Shown here: piece after piece, positions 22,874 to 33,669 of the stretch
Position numbering within the stretch: the stretch's first letter is position 1
Layout of the letters: each line of letters begins with the position of its first letter
DNA from: Echinarachnius parma
Taxonomy: Eukaryota > Echinodermata > Echinoidea > Clypeasteroida > Echinarachniidae
NCBI GenBank assembly: GCA_037951105.1
Contig: JBAMJV010003999.1
Coordinates: 148,501-212,500, forward strand
Reading direction: 5' to 3'
Length of the DNA: 64,000 nt
Program-made: the position numbers and the translations under genes
The notes under the pieces: generated by a model
What the model was told of the DNA's origin: nothing
Database searches by the model: none
Seen by the model: only the letters and a program-made list of their open reading frames with translations

Positions 22874-25332
22874 GCCTTTAACACCATACTTGAAATCACC
22901 AATTGTACCTGACATTCAGTTACATAGTCAACCTTTAAGATTAGGTTTACAAAATATATTGATAACACTATGATCCCCCAATTTAATCAAATTTACCAGC
23001 CAGTACTTAAATATTTAATGCCTTCAACGATGACATTTCAAATTGACATGACCACGTGCGTTTATACACAGGAGAATGGGTGCGGGGGGGGGGGGGGGGA
23101 GTGAGGGGGGGGGGGGGAGTGAGGGGGGGGGGGTGACCTGTACAAAAATCCCTCCACTTTTTCAACAATAATAATAATAATAACCATACTTCTGTGATAT
23201 TTTAAACACTAATTTTGAAAATTTATCTCTAAGGGAGGACGTAAACACCTTGCCATACCCTCCCACACATTAGTGTGATTGGTCTAATCATGTTGGAGAT
23301 GGTTTAAGCCATGCTTTCTTAAATGTTAGTATATTACATTTCCTTCCAAGGTATGCACCAGGAGAGTGTTTCACATAACAATATTTTGTCATTATGAACA
23401 ATTTGTCATAATGACAGATTTGTAATGGTAGCATTACAAAGACATTTTCGCCTAAATTTTGCCAAAACTTTGCAAAATTTTAGCCAAATGCGCTGAATTT
23501 TGGCAAAAATTTCGCACAATTTGGGGCAAAAGGTCCCCATAATGCCACCATAAACATTTGTCAGGATGACAAAATATTGCTTTGTGAAACACCCTCCAGA
23601 TAATATTATTTCGAGCGAAAATTGCAAAAGCTCCCTACAGTGGGAGGGGGTATACCGCTCTCCCACACTCCTCACCCCTGGAAGCTTTTGGATTTTTGAT
23701 GTACAGAACTAAATAAATTGTTCAGATTCAAAAAGGAAACACAGTTAGTTATTAAATAGTTGAATATAGAGTTAGCTAACTGTGAGTGGGCATAGCGATA
23801 ATTCCTGAATACAACTATTAAACGTGCAAATGGGACTGGTTCAAATTACTTCAATGGGGTCCAGGGGGGCATAAGCCCCGGAAGATTTTGGATTTGGGCA
23901 GAATCAACTCTCACATCATGAATGATAGGGGGCAATGTCCCTTTATTTTAATATTTTAAAATTTATCAAATAATCGGGATCGACGCCCATGTCATATAAT
24001 AATAATTTAACGCAGAGTTTTCACACATCACTCAGTGGACATTTCAGATCACATATTTTGTCACACATTCACCAAGTTTTGCACATTTAAACAAAGTTAA
24101 TCAACCAATAAATAACATGCGTGACCACGTATCTACATAAATCTCATAAATAGGCCTACTTACCAAAGCTTTTCTTCAGGCAAGGCAACAGATTATCGTA
24201 CCGAGCGTCCATCACATCGGTGAGCGAGAATCTTCCTTCAAAAACCGAATGAAGTAGCACGACGACATTGCCTCTGAATTTAGGGATGTAGTTATCAGTG
24301 TCGAGATCTTCCGCGCTCAGTTTTACGAAAATTGGCTCGATTGAGGCGACGTGTTCTTGAAACATTTGTAGGAGGCCATCAGGGATTTTCTCTCCCGACA
24401 GGGAGAGAATAGCAACGTTTGTAATTCCTCCCTTCGTATCCATCTCTGAAATTATAGCGCTAACAAAGAAACCTCTAGTCAACTATATAACATGCACTTG
24501 CTACGCAAACGTTCACACAAGACTTTGGGAAAATAACATGTACGCACTGATATACGGTATGATGCTCCAAAGCTAAGCTTAAGCGATCTACAATAGTCAC
24601 TATGTAATGCAAACAACCAAGTCTGTTGAGTTAGCCAATAATAAGCGAGTTCGGTTCTTATGATCTTCGCAAGCACGTGCTACCGCGACATTATGGAGGT
24701 CAGGCTACCGAGACACAAAACACGCCACCCGCGTACGGACCAAATGCATAATAAGTAATGGTTTATGGAGCAAATATGGGTAATAATCGTTCAAATTGTG
24801 ATACAAGGAGAACACAATTAGCATGTACATTACCTGTATGAAAACAAAAACTTTGAGATAACTAGCAAACATATTAAGTGGCCATTTTGAATATGGGCTG
24901 TCCCAAAACTACTTTCGGATATAAGAAATACCGGAGTTCGTCGATTGTAATGATCCCGAAGTCAATGAAATTTCTATGTTACACCCAACTAAATTCAGTG
25001 GCGTAGCTAAGACGAAATTAAACTTATATTCACTTGATATTTATTATGTGTGTAGTGTAGCCTCGTTGTGTTATAGTGTGATTCTTTTCGACATTTCGTG
25101 CACCGCATTGATGTTTGAATTTATTTGAATTTAATTGAACTAATTACTACACTGAATTGTATTATGTATACATTGTATATTAACATGGTTCATACTTTAC
25201 AACCGAACCCTGGCATTGCTGCTGATCAGATTGAGATTTCTACCTATAGCTAAGTAAATAATGAATATATAAATACATATCACAATCCCTGTTTTCCCTC
25301 TGTACATACTACCCCTTTTCAAAGGACCACTT
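22874..25332. repeat. Tandem duplication, copy 2 (2.46 kb)
   Basis: Second copy of 20416-22873, head to tail. Observed differences are mostly indels in short runs, for example GGTTATGG versus GGTTTATGG, AACTTGAG versus AACTTTGAG, and different poly-G lengths. The sequence after its end (25339 onward) is unrelated to the start of the unit. Confidence 0.9.
24164..24445 (-). CDS. Internal coding exon of an unidentified gene, copy 2
   Basis: Same 94-codon exon as 21707-21988, with the same acceptor and donor, shifted by 2457 bp and apparently identical in protein sequence. If both copies are real and transcribed in one direction they would act as tandem duplicate exons; phase 1 borders on both sides would allow either or both to be included. 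If the duplication is an assembly error there is only one exon. Confidence 0.5.
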
Positions 25333-25339
25333 GCCTTTC

Positions 25340-25735
25340 ATCACTCTCTTCTTTCAGTCGGATCGGGTCGAGTCGGCTCTGTCTGCGCCTGGCTCAACTG
25401 TGTGTAAGGACTGAATTATATTTTGTCAGTAAAACGATCATGTCTAGTTAGTCTTTTTAAATTTATCGGTAGTCTGAAAAGAACGTTGAATGAAATAGAA
25501 CGATGACAGTATTGTTAAGTGTCAGGTATACACTATCATACTCTACCCCCCTTGTTCCTCTCTCTTTTCCACTGTTCTTTCTCTCTCAGAGCAATAGTTG
25601 TTGTAAGTTGCTTCAAGACCAAGCCTACCTGTAGATAATCCCAAACCAGGGAGTTGTTTACATGAGCATGATCACTCCAGCCAAGCACCTCGTACATGTC
25701 GTAGGTGGACAGAATAATAACCCAAGTCGAAATTC
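25340..25735. other. Unassigned interval with a short motif shared with 10.45 kb
   Basis: GATCGGGTCGAGTCGGCTCT near 25360 is identical to a block near 10456 at the end of the BEL/Pao 3' region, and CTGTCTGCGCC continues the match. Otherwise no gene or element is recognised here. Confidence 0.4.
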
Positions 25736-25757
25736 CCATATAACTAAAACCAACAGA

Positions 25758-25975
25758 AACGCATAGGCCTTATGGGTTTCTATGGGTTTCTATGGGACCC
25801 ATATACATTTCCCATAGAAACGAATTGAAACCAATAGGATGGTCTTATGGTTTTTGTATGGGTTTGTATGGAAATGTCAATGGGTCCCATAGAAACCCAT
25901 AGGACACCCATATAAACCAATATAGACCAATATGATTGTATTATGGGTTTCCTATGAGTTTCTATGGGAATTTCG
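25758..25975. repeat. ATGGGTTTCTATGGG / CCCATAGAAACCCAT low-complexity inverted and direct repeats
   Basis: Many direct and inverted copies of TATGGGTTT and its inverse AAACCCATA, with self-complementary pieces such as GGGTTTCTATGGGACCCATA. It can fold into several alternative hairpins. No coding signature. Confidence 0.7.
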
Positions 25976-26354
25976 ACTCGGGAAGGAACCACGTTCCAAT
26001 CTTCCTGGGCACACATAGGTACACATGGGTTGAGAGCAGTAAATATGTATACAGCACTCCAGCCAGGCACCTCGTCGGTGCACGTAGTGATAATGAAGTA
26101 CGTTTTGGTCCTTCCGGGTACCTATCGTACACCTGGGTCGTGATCAGTAAATATGGATACACCTTTCCTCTGAATGTTTTTACCTCTGAGATTATTTACT
26201 GTGCCATTTTGTTTCACTCAGATTTTGTCCTTTGATATGTTTTTCTTTGACATTCTTCCTACTGACACTTTTACCCGATACCATGTTCAATCATTTGTCT
26301 TTCAGCAATGTTTTGAGGCAATGTTTATTGGTTTCATGCTCAGATGGCATTTAA

Positions 26355-26835
26355 GGGATAGTTGAGTTTTTGTATAGAGGGCGCTACGCACAATAATATT
26401 TGTGTGAGATAATGAAAAGTGTCAAATTCGAAAGAGCATACAATTTAATGACAGATTTAATTTTATGCGATCAAAATCGGTTAAGAAATGGCTTAAATAT
26501 CCATAAATATAACCATTTGAAATAATTGTGGGGCCCCACAATTATTCGATAATTTTGAACCAGGCATTAACAAAATTTTAAAAATGCTTCCGCTTTTCAC
26601 AAATTAAAAAAATAGGTTTGTGAATAGTTGTTGAATATCCATTATTTAATCACTATTTCAACAAAACATCACATGCACAATATTTGATTTGAAATGGTTG
26701 AAACCGATTAGTGTTTAGAGAGCGCCCTCTGGTGTTTTAACGGCTCATTTTGAATAATAACAGGCTTTTTACCTAGTCATTTGTAATTTTGTATTCCTGT
26801 CCAGCATGGTGGAGTTATAACTATTAGTTTAAGTA
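26355..26835 (+). mobile_element. TTAA-flanked AGGGGTAG-family element, 3'-incomplete copy
   Basis: Starts after TTAA (26351-26354) with GGGATAGTTGAGTTTTTGTA and follows the family consensus through GGGCTTTTTACC and GGTGGAGTTATAACTATTAG; homology stops near 26835, about 80-90 bp short of the expected right terminus. The interior carries AATTGTGGGGCCCCACAATT, a perfect palindrome in this copy. Confidence 0.8.
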
Positions 26836-27204
26836 TACACACAACATACCATTCGACACGATGTGTCTGTAACATTGGCCAGGGAGTGCATTTGTATGAG
26901 TCTTGTGTGCGACTAAATACATCAAAAACTGATCTTAAAGCACCATGTTATGGACGTTTAATTTACATTTTTGTTTTCGCCTGTTTGCAGATTTATTGAA
27001 TAAATAACTTTCTTTCATATCAAAACAATGTTATTGTGGGAACCATTTACAAACAAAAAATAGAGAGTCAACAATCTAAAGGTACCCCTTTAGGAACAAT
27101 CAGTTTAAGCATACTCAAGTTATGTTGAACAGCAGAGTTTCTAACTTTTACCCCAAAATGCCCCCGGCGTCTATATAGGATGGCGTTGTTCTTTTCTACT
27201 TTAT

Positions 27205-27335
27205 ATAAGTGAACATTAATCGGCATGTTCATTGGCCTATATGTTTTGTGACGCATCTACATAAGTGAACATTAATCGGCACGTTCATTGGCCTATATGT
27301 CTTGTTACGCATCTACATAACTTCGCTAGCGAAGT
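27205..27335. promoter_or_regulatory. 56-bp tandem repeat and 16-bp palindrome upstream of the GTPase-like exon
   Basis: A unit containing GTGAACATTAATCGGC and TTCATTGGCCTATATG occurs twice in tandem (27209 and 27265, spacing 56 bp), followed by the perfect palindrome ACTTCGCTAGCGAAGT (27320-27335), about 200 bp before the ATG at 27532. Position and symmetry make a regulatory role possible; there is no direct evidence. Confidence 0.35.
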
Positions 27336-27531
27336 GCTTTATGTTCTTTTTCTCCTCCGTGACTAGTACCACGTTTTTGCCAGGCACTGCTTTTTGGTGA
27401 TCCACATTGTGTGTGTTGGAGCTACGAGCGTAAGAGTGTGTTTCTTCCTCCGCCGATCTAGGCACAAGCATTGTTCATGGGCAACATCCATCTGATCCTA
27501 CTTCTTGCAAGACAAAACGGCAACCTACAAA

Positions 27532-27900
27532 ATGACACCTACGAATCAACAAATTAAAGAAGATATCGACGAAATTCGTGGAATTGTTAAGACATTCGAG
27601 CCTGGTAATGCCGTAATGACTGGCAAAGCCGCTGGTGTCAAATTTCCTCCAAAGCTCTTCATCGGCCTGTTTGGTCGCACAGGTTGTGGTAAAACCTCGT
27701 TAATCAACTCGATGAAATTTTCTATAGACGGGAAGCTGCGGAGAGCGCAGTGGGAACAGGTCGGGAACTTACAGCAAGCTGGGGGTCACACTAAGGGAAG
27801 AAGCTGGCGGCCCTAAACGAAAAGATATTCCTAATTGACAACCGAGGAATGGATAGGCCACATCTCGAAGACGTCATCAGTGAACTTGAAGCACAGCTCG
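27532..27900 (+). CDS. First exon of a P-loop GTPase-like protein, with a frameshift
   Basis: Opens at ATG 27532 (MTPTNQQIKEDIDEIRGIVK). Residues 41-60 hold a hydrophobic strand and Walker A/G1 motif (GRTGCGKT, residues 48-55, then SLINS). About 50 residues later, in the next frame, comes FLIDNRGMD, a Walker B/G3-like DxxG element preceded by a beta-strand. This resembles large soluble GTPases such as the dynamin, IRG and GIMAP-type groups, which bind and hydrolyse GTP; the exact family is not resolved. The frame breaks near 27800 (GGHTKGR, then stop); restoring one base would join it to KLAALNEKIFLIDNRG. The exon ends at 27900 before GTAAGA, phase 1 if restored. The shift may be a real inactivation or a sequencing error. 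No further plus-strand exon was found. Confidence 0.65.
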
Positions 27901-28476
27901 GTAAGAATTACAATTATTTTGGGATGGAAAGTCCTGTTGTTTGCATGCCTTGACCTGGCTACATGCACACACAAACACACGTGCACACATATATACACAA
28001 ATACTCACTACTCACGCAATATAAAACTGCTCGGAGTCGTTATACAAACATTATTATTAAAGGGGTAGTTTAGTTTTGGTAGAGAGGGCGCTGCACATCA
28101 CAATTTTTTTGTGAGGTAATGAAAAAACTGAGTGTCGAATTTGAGAAAACATGCAATTTTAATGGCAGAATAAACTTTGTTTGGTCAAAATCGACCCAGA
28201 AACGGCTGAAATATCAATAAATATATCTGGACCTATAATTATTTGGGCCCAAATAATTAGCTGAATTTTTCAAAAAATGAAAAAATGCTTGCACTTTTTA
28301 AACCTTTTCAAAAGCGTTTTTTAAATAGTTGTTGATGATCTTTCTATTTAATCATTATTTCAATAAAACATCACAAGCATAATTTTGTATGGAAAATGGT
28401 TGAAACCAATGCCATTTTAGAAAGCGCCCTCTTGTGTTTTAATAACTCTTTTTTAATGATAACGGGCTTTTTACTT

Positions 28477-31400
28477 CTATCTATCTATCTATCTAGCCTA
28501 TGTCTCTCCACTGCAGAAGGAAGGCCTCTTCATCACCATTCCATCTTCTTCTATCTTGTGCTAGTCGCATCCATGTAACACCCCAAATTCTTTGATGTCA
28601 TCCATCCAACGTCTACTCTGTCTGCCTCTTCGTCTGGTTTGTGTTATTGATGTCCAGTTAGTTATATTATGTGTCCATCTATTATCTTTACGTCTTGCAA
28701 GGTGGCCTGCCCATCTCCATTTCTTGTTTTTATTTCCTGTATGATATGCCTGGCATTTGTTTTCTTTCTTAAGTCCTCATTTCTGACCTTGTCTCTTCTT
28801 GTAACTCCTACCATAATCCTCTCCATTGCTCTTTCTGTGACTCTAAGCTCTTTTCAAATTTCTTAGTTGTTGCCCAAGTCTCTGCCCCGTAGGATAGTAC
28901 CGGAATTATGCATTGATTGAAAATTTGTCTTTTGAGGGAAATTGGAAGATTCTCATCTCGGAGTATAATGCTGAGTTTCCCAAATTTCACACAAGCTAGC
29001 TGTATTCTTCGTCGCACTTCTCCTGCTGTTTCATTTTCAAGAGTGATGTTTTTACCGAGGTATATGTAACTATCCACCTTCTCAATTGTCATGCCATCAA
29101 CTGCAATTGTATGGTCTTGTAGCTGGTTGCTCATCATTACTTTAGTCTTTTAGTGTTCATTTGAGTCCTGCCTTTTTACTCTCTACGCTCAACTCCTGGA
29201 TCATCGTCTGTCGTTCCAGAGGATCATGACTAACAAGCAGAATGTCATCTGCAAACCTTAAATGATTCAAATATTCCCCATTTATTTTAATTCCTCTCGA
29301 TTGCCAATCCAGGTTTCTAAAGACGTCTTCCATGGCTGCTGTAAAGAGTTTCGGAGAGATTGGATACCCTGTCTGACACCTTTTAGGATTTCAAAACTAT
29401 TGGTAGTCGTATTCTCCAGATGATTCTGGCGCTAGGGTCTTTGTAAATAGCTTTGATGAGGCGGATGTATTTCTCATCGTCTATCTTTTTCTGTAGAGCA
29501 TCTAATAGTGACTGGTGGTCTAAACTATCGAAGGCTTTCTCGTAATCTACGAATCCAAGACAAATGTCCAAACGATATTTCCTTCGCCTTTTCAATGTAT
29601 CTGACTTAAAAGTGTGTAGATGGTCTGATGTTCTGAATCCCTGCTCGAAAGCCTGCCTGTTCTCTTGGCTGATTTTCATCTAGCTGTCTTTGGATTCTTG
29701 CAAGAATAATTTTTGTGAAAACCCTGTACATGTGAGGTAGTAAACTAATGGGTCTGTAATTCTTTATGTCTTTTGTATCTCCTTTTTTGAACAGTATAAT
29801 AACTTTAGATTCATTCCACTGAGTAGGAACTTGTTCCAGTTGAAGGATCCTGTTGAACAATTTTGTCAAGATGTCGACAGTACTCTTTCCTCCCAGCTTC
29901 AATATGTCAGCGGTTAACTGGCCCTCTCCAGGAGCCTTTCCTTTCTTCATGTGATCTAGAGCTTTCTGCACTTCGTCTTTCTCAATGGGTGGTACACTGT
30001 CCGCTTTTTCATTCCAATTTTCTTCTGTTCTCCAATCTGGTCTATCCGTATCATACAGTTCTCTATAGAATTCCTCAATCGTTTCTGTGATTTTGTCTTT
30101 GTCGTTAACTTCTGTCCCATCTTTTGTTTTCAGTGATGATAAGAGCTTTTTTCCTCCCTCCAGTTTTTTATTGATGATTTTGGGCCCTTTATTGCTTTCC
30201 AGCACCTCTTTCACCATCTTGGTCCTGTGTTGTCTCTTTTGCTGCCTTCTCATCTTGCGGATTGTCTTGTTTAGTTCTGTATACTCGATCTGGTTTTGTG
30301 CAGATGACTGTGTGAAGGGTTTGAGAGCTTTTCTCTTTTCGTTCATTTTTCGAATATCTTCCGCGCTGCTATTGTTTGTGTTTACTATCTCTTTTTTACC
30401 TTTAGCTAGCTTCTCTGCTTCCTCCATAATCGTACTTGTTACTTGTTCAAATGCATCATCAAGTGGCTCATCGCCTACAAAGTCTTCTAGAAGTGAGAAT
30501 CTGTTCTCTAATTCAAGTTGGAATTGGTGTTGTTTTTCTGAAAGCTTTCCCAAGTCAATATGTCTTTTCCTTGATATCTTCATTCTTCTTATCCTTTCCA
30601 TCTTCTTGTTGATCCTTACTTTTGCGCTAACAAATCTATGGTCACTGCCTGTGTCGACCTTCGGTATAACCTCTACATCCATCAATATTCTCTTGTGGTC
30701 CGTAATGGTGTAATCAATCATATTATGGGTTGCTGCATTAGGACTTTCCCATGTCCAATATCTGTCCTTTGGTTTCTTAAAGCATGTATTGCCAATCACC
30801 ATGTTTCTGCTTGCAACATATTCTAGAAGCCTTTCCCCTCTCTCGTTCCGGTCACCTATCCCAAATGGACCTACACCATTCTCTTCCTGATCTTTTCTCA
30901 CTCCTATCTTTGCATTTAAGTCTCCCATGAGTATAGTGAGGGATGTATTTTCCGTTGCCATTATCCGGTCTATGTCAGTGTATAAATCTTCTACTGTTTC
31001 GTCGTCGTGAGCTGAAGTGGGTGCATAGACTTGAATAATCTTCATTGTGTGTTGCTTATTAATTTGTAATTTCAAATATGCCATTCGGTCTGATATTTCT
31101 TTATACTCCAGTATATTACTTTCAATGTTCTTATTAACCAGAAATCCTACTCCATTATTTCCTCTTTTGGTTGCAGAGGTAGTAAACAATGTGTTGCCAC
31201 ACCTATTTAACTTAATGAGGTTTGGTGATCTTCTTGTTTCTGCGAGTCCTATAATATGCCACTTCACATTCTCTATTTCTTCAAGGAGGGTGTCTAGATC
31301 TTCTTCTGACCTTAGTGCCCTTACATTATAAGTGCAAATACATAAATCTGTGTGGTTCCTGATGATACTTTTCTCAGTGCTGACTCGTCCTTGCGGCTTT

Positions 31401-31790
31401 GGACCCAACTCGTCATACTTTGGCTTGGCACCAGAAGGATCACCATTCGCCGGTTTCCTAGCTCTACCAGTACCTGTAGAGCTGGGCCCGTTTTGGCCTT
31501 GGGCATTACGACCTCTTCTTTGTCTCGTTCCATGTTGCCTACTCTGCCGCACTGGCAAGGTGAATTGGTAGAGTCTGAATGAGCTCCTTGGTCTCCTGTC
31601 GGATGTAAAGGAGCTCTTAAGTCAGATTTTGGTTCTTTCTTCTAACAGGAGGTCCAGCACCCCCTCCTCATGCTGGGGCCATTGTTTCAGAGGAGGGCCT
31701 CGGTTTAGTCGCCAAGGTGTCGACCATGTGGCAGGTGGTACCGGGCTATATGTTTACCGGTAGCAAGAAAGATAATCTGACCTGACCTGA
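28477..31790 (-). mobile_element. RTE-like non-LTR retrotransposon, apparently complete
   Basis: A 3314-bp minus-strand LINE flanked by an exact 10-bp target duplication, CTTTTTACTT (28467-28476 and 31791-31800). The 3' tail is a short tetranucleotide repeat ((CTAT)n on the plus strand, about 28477-28496), as in RTE-type LINEs, with no poly-A. A 5' leader of about 230 bp precedes the ORF. Confidence 0.92.
28490..31558 (-). pseudogene. RTE-like endonuclease-reverse transcriptase ORF, frameshifted
   Basis: The long N-terminal frame (29606-31558, 650 codons) carries an apurinic-type endonuclease: CTYNVRALRSEEDLDTLL, GLAETRRSPN (catalytic Glu), VYAPTSAHDDE, MGDLNAKIG and TGSDHRFVSAKV (terminal SDH), then RT entry motifs KKGKAPGEGQLTADIL, KNYRPISLLPHMYRVFTKI and EQAGF. 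A frameshift near 29645 leads to a second frame with DICLGFVDYEKAFDSLDHQ (29383-29679). A third section contains RFADDILLV (plus-strand near 29229-29260, catalytic Asp pair) and continues to MTIEKVDSYIYLGKNITLEN and IPVLSYGAETWATT (28808-29137), ending near 28490 with RRRGRQSRRWMDDI-type sequence. The protein nicks target DNA and reverse-transcribes its own RNA at the nick. The shifts imply inactivity unless they are sequencing errors. Confidence 0.88.
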
Positions 31791-32059
31791 CTTTTTACTT
31801 AGTCGTTTGTAATTTTGTATACATTTCGAGCATGGTGGAGTTATAACTATTAGTTTATAATGTTACTGTCCAGGTTTGGTTACTAAAGTTCAGCCTTACA
31901 AAAACTGTACTACCCCTTTAACAAGGCTAACACTAAATGACGTGTTTACAGGCGAAATATCACGTTCAAATGGTCAATAACAATAATAATAAACACTCTT
32001 ATTAACATTTGTATATTTTGGAACAATCAAACTACTGTTTTGTTTTATTTTCGCCCCTT

Positions 32060-32420
32060 TAGATTAGTAAAGTGTGACGTCATCCAAAAACTTTTTTTTA
32101 GAATTTCAACATTTTGAAAATCAATCGAATATGTTAAGTATTTGCTGAAATATGCCCATCCAAATTAATTTATTTCAGCATGAAATCGCTATTCTTTTGC
32201 TCTGGTTCATAACGTTACGAACCAGAGCAAAATAACAGTGTTTCCTATTTTTAATTTCCATATTTATATGTATTTTATTCGGATGGTCATATCTCAGCCA
32301 ATACGTCACATGTTCGATTGATTTGTTAACCTTTGGGCATTACAAAACGGAAAATGAAGTTCGAATTGAGAAATTATAAAAATAGATTGTTATGATGTCA
32401 CAGCTTCCGTACTCTATAAT
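32060..32420. mobile_element. Diverged palindromic element with a central 14-bp-stem hairpin
   Basis: TTTTGCTCTGGTTC and GAACCAGAGCAAAA (about 32198-32234) form a perfect stem around ATAACGTTAC. Outside it, AATCAATCGAA, TTGCTGAAATATGCCCATCC on the left matches the inverse of GGATGGTCATATCTCAGCCAA on the right, and TGACGTCAT near 32072 pairs with ATGATGTCA near 32393. It reads as an old foldback or MITE; ends are not fixed. Confidence 0.6.
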
Positions 32421-32527
32421 CCAGAACAATTGTTGGTATTTAATCGACCGTTGGTACTTTACATCGTGTTGTAGATATAAATGATATATATTTCACCGTA
32501 AATATAATATAGTTACACATTTTGTAT

Positions 32528-33120
32528 TCGTTTTGAGTTATTCAATTCAATTCACTTCAATTCATTTAATTTGACAAATAAACATAAACAAGTAAAACAA
32601 TCACTGTTCATTTTATAAATAATAACCGGGATCTCGGAAAAGCAGCATATGCTTGTGTTTGAGGCTATAATACAGTTAATAGTATACAATTAAAAGACAT
32701 GTATACTAACAACAAATACATACAAGTAAAAGAGCAGCTAATAAGATATATCGCAATATAAACACATTCACACAGGATAGGAAAGATAACAGAACAAGAG
32801 GAGGAGGAGATCTAGTCATTCCTGCATGGATGAACTATTATAAAATACAGCGCATTTGCAAAGAGGATTAAAAAGAGTAAAGGTGGAGCTCGATTTAACA
32901 TCCTTACACATGGTATTCGAGAGACCACTAGTGCGCTTAGAAACGCCCGTATAAAGCGCCGTATAAATGCAATTATTATTATTATTATTATTATTATTCC
33001 GTTCATATACACCAGAATAACGAGTAGAATGGGCTCTGATTGTTAAATGAACAACAGGTTTGCGAAGATTGTTGTCAATTACGAGTTGGATAAGTTTAAA
33101 ACTAATTATTAGATTCAAAC
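32528..33120 (-). pseudogene. Probable LINE 3' end with (TTGAA)n-type tail
   Basis: A CAATTCAATTC tail-like run at about 32528-32550 (inverse TTGAA units) resembles the tail of the LINE at 36481-38109. The minus-strand frame near 33030-33070 reads KPVVHLTIRAHSTRYSG, weakly like a LINE ORF2 C-terminus. An (ATT)n microsatellite interrupts it at about 32972-32998. Low confidence. Confidence 0.35.
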
Positions 33121-33156
33121 ATTATTATCAAACTCTTCTAGAACGATGCCTATATA

Positions 33157-33665
33157 CAGGGTAATCCCCAACAAGCGAAACGGGGCACTTTCCAAAATAA
33201 AGTAACAAAATGATTGTGTCCACCGGATAGAGTGTCCTTTCAAATGAAAAACGATACCAAGAACAGTAATTTTGGACGAGTAGTTTGTGTTTTACGATGT
33301 CTTAAGTGAGACCATGTCAGGTTCCCATTTTTGCCATTTTGTACCAAGTCACTGCCTAATAAATCGCACTTCCTGCCCGTCATATCATCGAGTAACTATG
33401 CCTATTATCTCGGCACACAGCTAAATGCACACTAACAATAGCGCGTATTACTCGTTGTTCGACGATACGGCGGGAAGTAAGTGCGATTTATCACGCACTG
33501 ACTTGGTCAAAATTGGTCAAAGCGCCCTAAAACAAAAACTACACGACCAAAATTACTATTCTTGGTATCGTTTTTCATTGGAAAAGACACCCTATCCGCC
33601 GGACATAATCAATTTGTGACTTTACTTTTGGAAGTGGCCCGTTCCGTTTGTTTTGGGCCACCCTG
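33157..33665. mobile_element. Mariner-like non-autonomous foldback (CAGGGTGGCCC family), copy 1
   Basis: Ends CAGGGT and ACCCTG with TA on both sides (33155-33156, 33666-33667). Inverted arms of about 170 bp include CGGGGCACTTTCCAAAATAA, GATAGAGTGTCCTTTC and AACGATACCAAGAACAGTAA. CAGGGTG-type termini with TA duplications are characteristic of mariner-like elements. No transposase is encoded. Confidence 0.8.
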
Positions 33666-33669
33666 TATA

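Larger units (their letters stand above)
28061..31917 (+). mobile_element. TTAA-flanked AGGGGTAG-family element containing an RTE-like LINE
   Basis: TTAA flanks at 28057-28060 and 31918-31921; termini AGGGGTAGTTTAGTTTTGG and the inverse. A LINE (28477-31790) sits inside. Left piece 416 bp plus right piece 117 bp gives 533 bp, against 534 bp for the uninterrupted copy at 15605-16138, and the copies align across the insertion point (CGGGCTTTTTACTTAGTCG). Confidence 0.92.

Noticed and set aside
30087..30713. 208-codon plus-strand hydrophobic frame
   Set aside because: Antisense shadow of the RTE-like ORF on the minus strand; hydrophobicity comes from the reverse complement of Lys/Glu-rich codons.
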